From contig NZ_MSRC01000001.1 in NCBI RefSeq assembly GCF_010093085.1, positions 62,001 through 126,000 of the forward strand: a stretch of DNA of 64,000 nt. Direction: 5' to 3'. The notes under the pieces were generated by a model, which had not been told where the DNA came from, did no database searches, and was given only the letters and a program-made list of their open reading frames with translations. Positions 57,378-64,000 of the stretch are shown one piece after another (position 1 is the stretch's first letter; every line of letters begins with the position of its first letter). Both the position numbers and the translations under genes were made by a program. The stretch comes from Bacillus sp. SKDU12. Its GTDB lineage: Bacteria; Bacillota; Bacilli; Bacillales; Bacillaceae.

Positions 57378-59096
57378 TTAATCCTCCATCGTCGATAGAT
57401 CCCCAGCCGGCAGATCGAGCTCCCACGCCTTCAGCACACGTCTCATAATTTTGCCGCTCCGGGTTTTCGGAAGCTTATCTTTAAATTCAATCTCACGCGG
57501 AGCCGCATGGGCTGCGAGACCCTGCTTCACAAAGAGGCGGATCTCTTCTTTCAGCTGATCAGACGGCTCAAATCCTTCTCTGAGTGCGATGAAGGCTTTA
57601 ATGATTTCTCCCCGCACCGGATCGGGCTTTCCGATCACACCTGCTTCTGCAATGGCCGGATGTTCGACAAGCTTGCTTTCCACTTCGAATGGACCAACGC
57701 GTTCACCGGAAGTCATGATGACATCATCGACTCTGCCTTGAAACCAGAAATACCCCTCATCATCCATGTAGGCAGAATCGCCAGACACATACCAGCCGCC
57801 CGGCATGAAATATGATTCGTACTTTTCAGGGTTATTCCAAATGGTGTGCATCATGGAAGGCCAGCCCTTTTTGATGGCGAGATTGCCCATTTGGTAAGGC
57901 GGAAGCTCGTTGCCCTGATTGTCAACAATTGCCGCCTCTACACCGGGAATGGGCTTACCCATTGATCCCGGTTTAATATCCATGCAAGGATAGTTGCAGA
58001 TGAGCTGGCTGCCCGTTTCTGTCATCCACCATGTATCATGAATTCGTTTGTTAAAGACTTTGTGTCCCCATCTGATGACTTCTGGATTTAACGGCTCCCC
58101 AACACTGAGCACATGCCGAAGTGACGTTAAATCATATTTCGCAGCCATCTCATCTCCTGCTCCCATAAGCATTCGAAACGCAGTCGGTGCGCTGTACCAG
58201 ACGCTGACGCCTAGCTGTTCAATCGTTCCATACCAGCTTTCCGGACTGAAACGGCCGCCGACGATCACATTTGTCGCCCCGTTTAGCCACGGGGCAAAAA
58301 TGCCGTATACCGTACCTGTCACCCAGCCTGGATCAGCTGTGCACCAGTAAATGTCTTCTTCCTTTAAATCAAGGACCCATTTTCCTGTCTGATATTGCTG
58401 TACCATCGCTTCATGGACATGAAGCACACCCTTTGGCGTTCCAGTGGAACCTGATGTATAGTGAAGCAGAAAGCCGTCTTTTTTGTCCATCCATTCGATA
58501 TCCAGCCTTGTGCTCTCATGTTTTGCCGCTTCGTCATAATGAATGATGTTTGCGCCGCTTTGAGACCCTTCACCGACTACGAATATATGCTGTAAGTGAG
58601 GCAGTTTGTCGGCCGGTATTCTCTTCAGCAGTTCAGGCGTTGTGACAACAACCTTCGCTTCGCTGTTTTCAAGCCGGTCCTTTACAGCTCCCTCCATAAA
58701 TGCTTCAAACAGCGGTCCGGCGATGGCGCCAATTTTGATGGCGCCAAGCATAATAAAATAAAGCTCGGGTGATCTCGGCATAAAAATAAAAACGCGGTCC
58801 CCTTTTTCCACATTTCCATACCGTTTCAGCACGTTCCCAGCTTTGTTAGATTCTTCCTTCATTTCTTTAAATGTGTATTTTTCATTCCGGTTTGCGTCTT
58901 TATAATAAAGTGCTACTTTGTTTTTTCGAAACGATTCGGCATGGCGGTCAATCGCTTCATAAGCCGCATTCAGTTTTCCTGTCTCATGCCAGGAGAAATG
59001 TTTCTCTGCCTCTGCCCAATCAAAATGCCGGTACGTTTCTTCATAATTTTTTAAATGATGATCCCCTTCCACTGCCGGTAACGCTTTCAAAGTCAT
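57378..59096 (-). CDS. acsA: Acetyl-CoA synthetase
   Basis: 572-residue AMP-forming acetyl-CoA synthetase for acetate re-use. Motifs: LHYTSGSTGTPKGVLH, DTWWMTETGSQ, FWFQGRVDDVIMTSGERVGP and the catalytic Lys549 in PKTRSGKIMRR, the P-X4-GK site acetylated by AcuA. The ATG at 59096 follows AAAGGGGGA; the 28-codon extension upstream overlaps the promoter. No terminator separates it from the tyrS leader. Confidence 0.96.
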   Translation of the reverse strand: MTLKALPAVEGDHHLKNYEETYRHFDWAEAEKHFSWHETGKLNAAYEAIDRHAESFRKNKVALYYKDANRNEKYTFKEMKEESNKAGNVLKRYGNVEKGDRVFIFMPRSPELYFIMLGAIKIGAIAGPLFEAFMEGAVKDRLENSEAKVVVTTPELLKRIPADKLPHLQHIFVVGEGSQSGANIIHYDEAAKHESTRLDIEWMDKKDGFLLHYTSGSTGTPKGVLHVHEAMVQQYQTGKWVLDLKEEDIYWCTADPGWVTGTVYGIFAPWLNGATNVIVGGRFSPESWYGTIEQLGVSVWYSAPTAFRMLMGAGDEMAAKYDLTSLRHVLSVGEPLNPEVIRWGHKVFNKRIHDTWWMTETGSQLICNYPCMDIKPGSMGKPIPGVEAAIVDNQGNELPPYQMGNLAIKKGWPSMMHTIWNNPEKYESYFMPGGWYVSGDSAYMDDEGYFWFQGRVDDVIMTSGERVGPFEVESKLVEHPAIAEAGVIGKPDPVRGEIIKAFIALREGFEPSDQLKEEIRLFVKQGLAAHAAPREIEFKDKLPKTRSGKIMRRVLKAWELDLPAGDLSTMED

Positions 59097-59132
59097 GCCC
59101 AAACATCCCCCTTTGCTGAAGTTGTCACAATT

Positions 59133-59161
59133 ATTATAGTATAAATTCACACTCTTCTCAA
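59133..59161 (-). promoter_or_regulatory. Sigma-A promoter of acsA
   Basis: TTGAGA (59161-59156), 17 bases, TATAAT (59138-59133). Confidence 0.8.
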
Positions 59162-59181
59162 TTTTTAAAATATAAACCATA

Positions 59182-59196
59182 TTGAAAACGTTTTAT
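59182..59196. promoter_or_regulatory. cre site between acsA and acuA
   Basis: TTGAAAACGTTTTAT matches the cre consensus with one mismatch on either strand. It covers the -35 of acuA and lies 20 bases upstream of the acsA -35. CcpA repression of both acsA and acuABC is established. Confidence 0.75.
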
Positions 59197-59209
59197 ATTT
59201 TGTTATTCT
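59182..59209 (+). promoter_or_regulatory. Promoter of acuABC
   Basis: TTGAAA (59182-59187), 16 bases, TATTCT (59204-59209). The -35 is inside the cre site. Confidence 0.65.
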
Positions 59210-59255
59210 TAAAGAAGACACATATTTTCACAAGAATTGATGGGACGGTGGATCA

Positions 59256-61711
<2,456 letters not shown>

Positions 61712-61713
<2 letters not shown>

Positions 61714-61741
61714 AAACGACCTTCACGAAGAGGTCGTTTTT
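61712..61741. terminator. Bidirectional terminator between acuC and motS
   Basis: AAAAACGACC pairs with GGTCGTTTTT around a 10-base loop, overlapping the ends of both genes. Confidence 0.88.
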
Positions 61742-62442
61742 GATTTCTTGATGACAATTTCCACACGCCGGTTTTCCTTCATATGTTCGTTTGTCTTGTT
61801 ATCCTTTACAGGTTTTGTATCCGCATAGCCGACAGCGATAAGACGCTTCGAAGGAAGTTTCTCTTTTGACGTGAAATATTGAATAACTCCGCTCGCCCGC
61901 GCTGCTGACAGTTCCCAGTTAGACGGATATCGGTATGTTGAAATGTTGCGGCTGTCTGTATGGCCTTCCACTTGGATGTCGTTAGGAAGGGCTTGAAGAA
62001 GAACAGCGATTTGGTGAAGAAGTGATTCGGCATTTTTCAGCACTTTTGCCTCGCCTGAATCAAACAGCACAGCCTCCTGGAGCACGAGCACCACCCCGCG
62101 TTCATCCCGTTTGGCTGTCATTTGGGCATTCAAATGGTTGTCTTTTATGTATGTATTTACTTTCTTGAATAGCTGATCCTGCTGATCTTCCTTCTTCTTC
62201 TCATCAGCTGGCGAGGCATCCTTTTTTACTTTGGAGGTTTGGTCCGGCTGATGCCCGCCGTCTTCCTTTTGGATTGAATGAACTGCCGCTTTAAATTTTT
62301 GCAGATCGATTTGGGACATAGAAAAAAGTAAAATAAAGAACACAAGGATCAAGGTGATTAAATCTGAAAAGGTCACAATCCAGCTTGATGAAGATTGGCT
62401 GTTTTTCCCGCTTCCATTCCTTCTTTCTCTTCTAAGCTTCAT
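61723..62442 (-). CDS. motS: Flagellar stator protein MotS
   Basis: 239-residue B-type subunit of the Na+-driven stator MotPS. A single transmembrane helix begins with the ion-binding Asp in TFSDLITLILVFFILLFSM (about 28-46). A low-complexity Lys/Asp/Gln linker follows (about 62-95), then an OmpA-like peptidoglycan-binding domain (VEGHTDSRNISTYRYPSNWEL). Start ATG at 62442 overlaps the end of motP by 11 bases, with AAAGGGAT inside motP. The 39-codon upstream extension is internal to motP. Confidence 0.95.
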   Translation of the reverse strand: MKLRRERRNGSGKNSQSSSSWIVTFSDLITLILVFFILLFSMSQIDLQKFKAAVHSIQKEDGGHQPDQTSKVKKDASPADEKKKEDQQDQLFKKVNTYIKDNHLNAQMTAKRDERGVVLVLQEAVLFDSGEAKVLKNAESLLHQIAVLLQALPNDIQVEGHTDSRNISTYRYPSNWELSAARASGVIQYFTSKEKLPSKRLIAVGYADTKPVKDNKTNEHMKENRRVEIVIKKSKTTSS

Positions 62443-63250
62443 GTATAGATCCCTTTTTTGTTTTTGTTTGATTTGGATTCTTTTTCCATTCTTCCCGAGA
62501 GCTGAAAACGACGAGCTGGCTTTCGAGATTGCGCGGGTTTTTTCCGGATTGAATTCCAATAATGCCTTCCACCATTACCTGCTTGATGAAGATTTCACTT
62601 TCTGTTTTTTCGTCGAGCTTAGCAGCAATCGGGTTGAATACCATGTTTGCCAGCAATGAACCATACAAGGTTGTCAGAAGCGCAACAGCCATATTCGGTC
62701 CAAGCATTTGCGGATCATTTAAATTTTTGAGCATCAGCACCAGTCCGACGAGTGTTCCGATCATTCCCCATGCCGGAGCGAATTCTCCCGCTTTTTCAAA
62801 CACCCGCCGCCCTTTGCGGTGACGCTCCTCCATTGCTGCGACTTCTGAATCCATAACGAGCCGAATCGTTTCTTCATCCCAGCCGTCAATTGCTAAAAGC
62901 AGTCCCTTTTTTAAGAAAGGATCTCTGATTCCCCGAGCCTGATCATCCAATGAGAGAAGCCCGTGCTTACGTGCATGATCAGATAGAGAAACAAAGGTTT
63001 TCACAAGGTCTTTCACATCGTCTTCCTTTCGGATAAATGCCTGCTTTAATACAGAGGGCGTTTTTTTCAGCTCTCTCGGCGGAAAGCTGATAAAAATAGC
63101 GGCGCATAGTCCTCCTGTTACGATAAAGAAAGAGGTCAGATCAAGAAATGAGCGGAAACCGCTTACTCCCGACCCTGAGATAATCCCGATAACAATCATA
63201 ATCATTCCTAGTACAAAACCAACAGGTGTAAGATAATCAAATCGTTTCAT
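62432..63250 (-). CDS. motP: Flagellar stator protein MotP
   Basis: 272-residue A-type stator subunit with four helices (two near the N-terminus, PVGFVLGMIMIVIGIISGSG and SFFIVTGGLCAAIFISFPP; two around 140-200, APAWGMIGTLVGLVLML and MAVALLTTLYGSLLANMVF). Na+-driven in B. subtilis, secondary to MotAB. The start at 63250 (second of two ATGs) follows GGGGAG. It lies behind ccpA, separated by a terminator that may allow partial read-through. Confidence 0.95.
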   Translation of the reverse strand: MKRFDYLTPVGFVLGMIMIVIGIISGSGVSGFRSFLDLTSFFIVTGGLCAAIFISFPPRELKKTPSVLKQAFIRKEDDVKDLVKTFVSLSDHARKHGLLSLDDQARGIRDPFLKKGLLLAIDGWDEETIRLVMDSEVAAMEERHRKGRRVFEKAGEFAPAWGMIGTLVGLVLMLKNLNDPQMLGPNMAVALLTTLYGSLLANMVFNPIAAKLDEKTESEIFIKQVMVEGIIGIQSGKNPRNLESQLVVFSSREEWKKNPNQTKTKKGSIHEA

Positions 63251-63263
63251 CATTTCTCCCCAT

Positions 63264-63304
63264 GAAAAAAGCAAGAATTCACCCTTAGAGGTGAAGCTTG
63301 CTCT
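63264..63304 (-). terminator. Terminator between ccpA and motP
   Basis: AGCAAG-TTCACC pairs with GGTGAA-CTTGCT with an internal mismatch, followed by TTTTTT. motPS has little room for its own promoter, so leaky termination is likely; ccpA-motPS co-transcription is known in B. subtilis. Confidence 0.85.
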
Positions 63305-63314
63305 CTTGTTTTTC

Positions 63315-64000
63315 TTATGACTTGGTTGACTTTCTCAGCTCTATACGGTGCGGCAGTTCGACGATGTGCTCTTCAACAGGCTCTTTATTCATGAGCTTTG
63401 TCAGCAATCTCATCGCGACGGCGCCTATATCATACGTCGGCTGAACAACGGTTGTAAGCTGCGGACGAACCATGAGGCTTAATCTCGTATTATCAAAGCC
63501 AATAATCTCAAGATCTTCAGGAATAGATAAGCCTTGATCCTGAGCCGCATGGATAATGCCGAGCGCCATTTCATCAGTTGCAGAAAGAATGGCTGTCGGT
63601 TTTTTGTCCAGACTCATCAAATGCTGAAGTGCTTCAAGGCCAGAATCATATGTGTAATCCCCTTCAGCGATAAACTGCTCATTAAAAGGAAGGTTTGTTT
63701 CTTCAAGCGCACGTTTGTAGCCTTGCAGTTTTTTCGAGCGATTGATCGGTTCTGTCATTGGCCCGGAAACGAATGCGATATCTGTGTGCCCTTTATCAAC
63801 CAATAGCTTCACAGCATCATAAATCGCCTGTTCGTAATCGATCGCAACCGACGGTGTTTCCCCCTGCTCTTCTACAGAAGCGGCAAGCACAATTGGCACT
63901 GGAGAACGCTTGAATTCCGCCACATGCTCGTCCGTAATGTTCCCTCCCATAAACACGATGCCGTCCACTTGCTTGCCGAGCATTGTATTTAAAAGGTGCA
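63315..64000 (-). CDS. ccpA: Catabolite control protein A (C-terminal part)
   Basis: LacI/GalR-type regulator, cut by the window end. The visible 228 codons are the periplasmic-binding-protein-like effector domain ([73 protein letters not shown]). The N-terminal helix-turn-helix lies outside. CcpA with HPr-Ser-P binds cre sites such as those near ackA, citZ, phoP and acsA/acuA in this window. Confidence 0.95.
   Translation of the reverse strand, partial: HLLNTMLGKQVDGIVFMGGNITDEHVAEFKRSPVPIVLAASVEEQGETPSVAIDYEQAIYDAVKLLVDKGHTDIAFVSGPMTEPINRSKKLQGYKRALEETNLPFNEQFIAEGDYTYDSGLEALQHLMSLDKKPTAILSATDEMALGIIHAAQDQGLSIPEDLEIIGFDNTRLSLMVRPQLTTVVQPTYDIGAVAMRLLTKLMNKEPVEEHIVELPHRIELRKSTKS

Overview
The window is a stretch of low-GC Firmicute chromosome. 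Its gene order matches the ytbD-to-ccpA region that I know from Bacillus subtilis: coaE, ytaF, mutM, polA, phoRP, mdh-icd-citZ, pyk-pfkA, accAD, ytsJ, dnaE, nrnA, argGH, ackA, tpx, sppA, sspA, thiI, braB, ezrA, rpsD, tyrS, acsA/acuABC, motPS, ccpA. Proteins look like B. subtilis orthologues, but several (for example the sensor part of PhoR and the N-terminus of SspA) differ from the strain 168 sequences as I remember them. The best guess is therefore a member of the B. subtilis species complex rather than 168 itself. I see no rRNA, tRNA, insertion sequence, prophage or CRISPR array. The ytbD and ccpA genes are cut by the window ends.

Layout. 1-6.2 kb: transporter and reductase tail, then the DNA repair and replication group coaE-ytaF-mutM-polA (minus strand). 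6.4-12.6 kb: phosphate two-component system phoPR and the TCA genes citZ-icd-mdh. 13-21.5 kb: small membrane proteins, then glycolysis and fatty-acid entry (pfkA-pyk, accDA) and malic enzyme ytsJ. 21.6-30.9 kb: dnaE, sporulation genes ytrHI, nanoRNase nrnA, the multidomain protein YtoI and the ytkKL pair. 30.9-37.4 kb: argGH, moaB, ackA, the methyltransferase-like ytxK and thiol peroxidase tpx. 37.5-44.8 kb: sporulation pair ytfIJ, the sigma-W operon sppA-yteJ, NAD kinase, ytcJI and the spore gene sspA. 44.9-54.6 kb: thiI-nifZ, braB, ezrA, hisJ, refZ, ytsP, dgcP. 54.9-64 kb: rpsD with its leader, tyrS with a complete T-box, the divergent acsA/acuABC acetate module, and motPS behind ccpA.

The genes form a carbon overflow and re-use network under CcpA. 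A perfect cre match lies upstream of ackA, and near-perfect cre sites lie in the citZ leader, upstream of phoP and between acsA and acuA. CcpC (citZ), CodY (braB), ArgR (argG), sigma-W (sppA), sigma-G (sspA) and sigma-F/G-like (ytfI) sites can also be read directly.

Most of the window is conserved core chromosome, and I found no convincing undescribed multi-gene system. The more unusual items are: a PhoP-box-like array just downstream of phoR; a refZ terminator embedded in the coding sequence of hisJ; a 42-codon ORF hidden under the rpsD terminator; a YtkK reductase with its catalytic Tyr replaced by Phe; a YtxK methyltransferase fold with a degenerate catalytic motif; and a YtcI synthetase lacking the Gly of the lysine-acetylation motif that AcsA carries.
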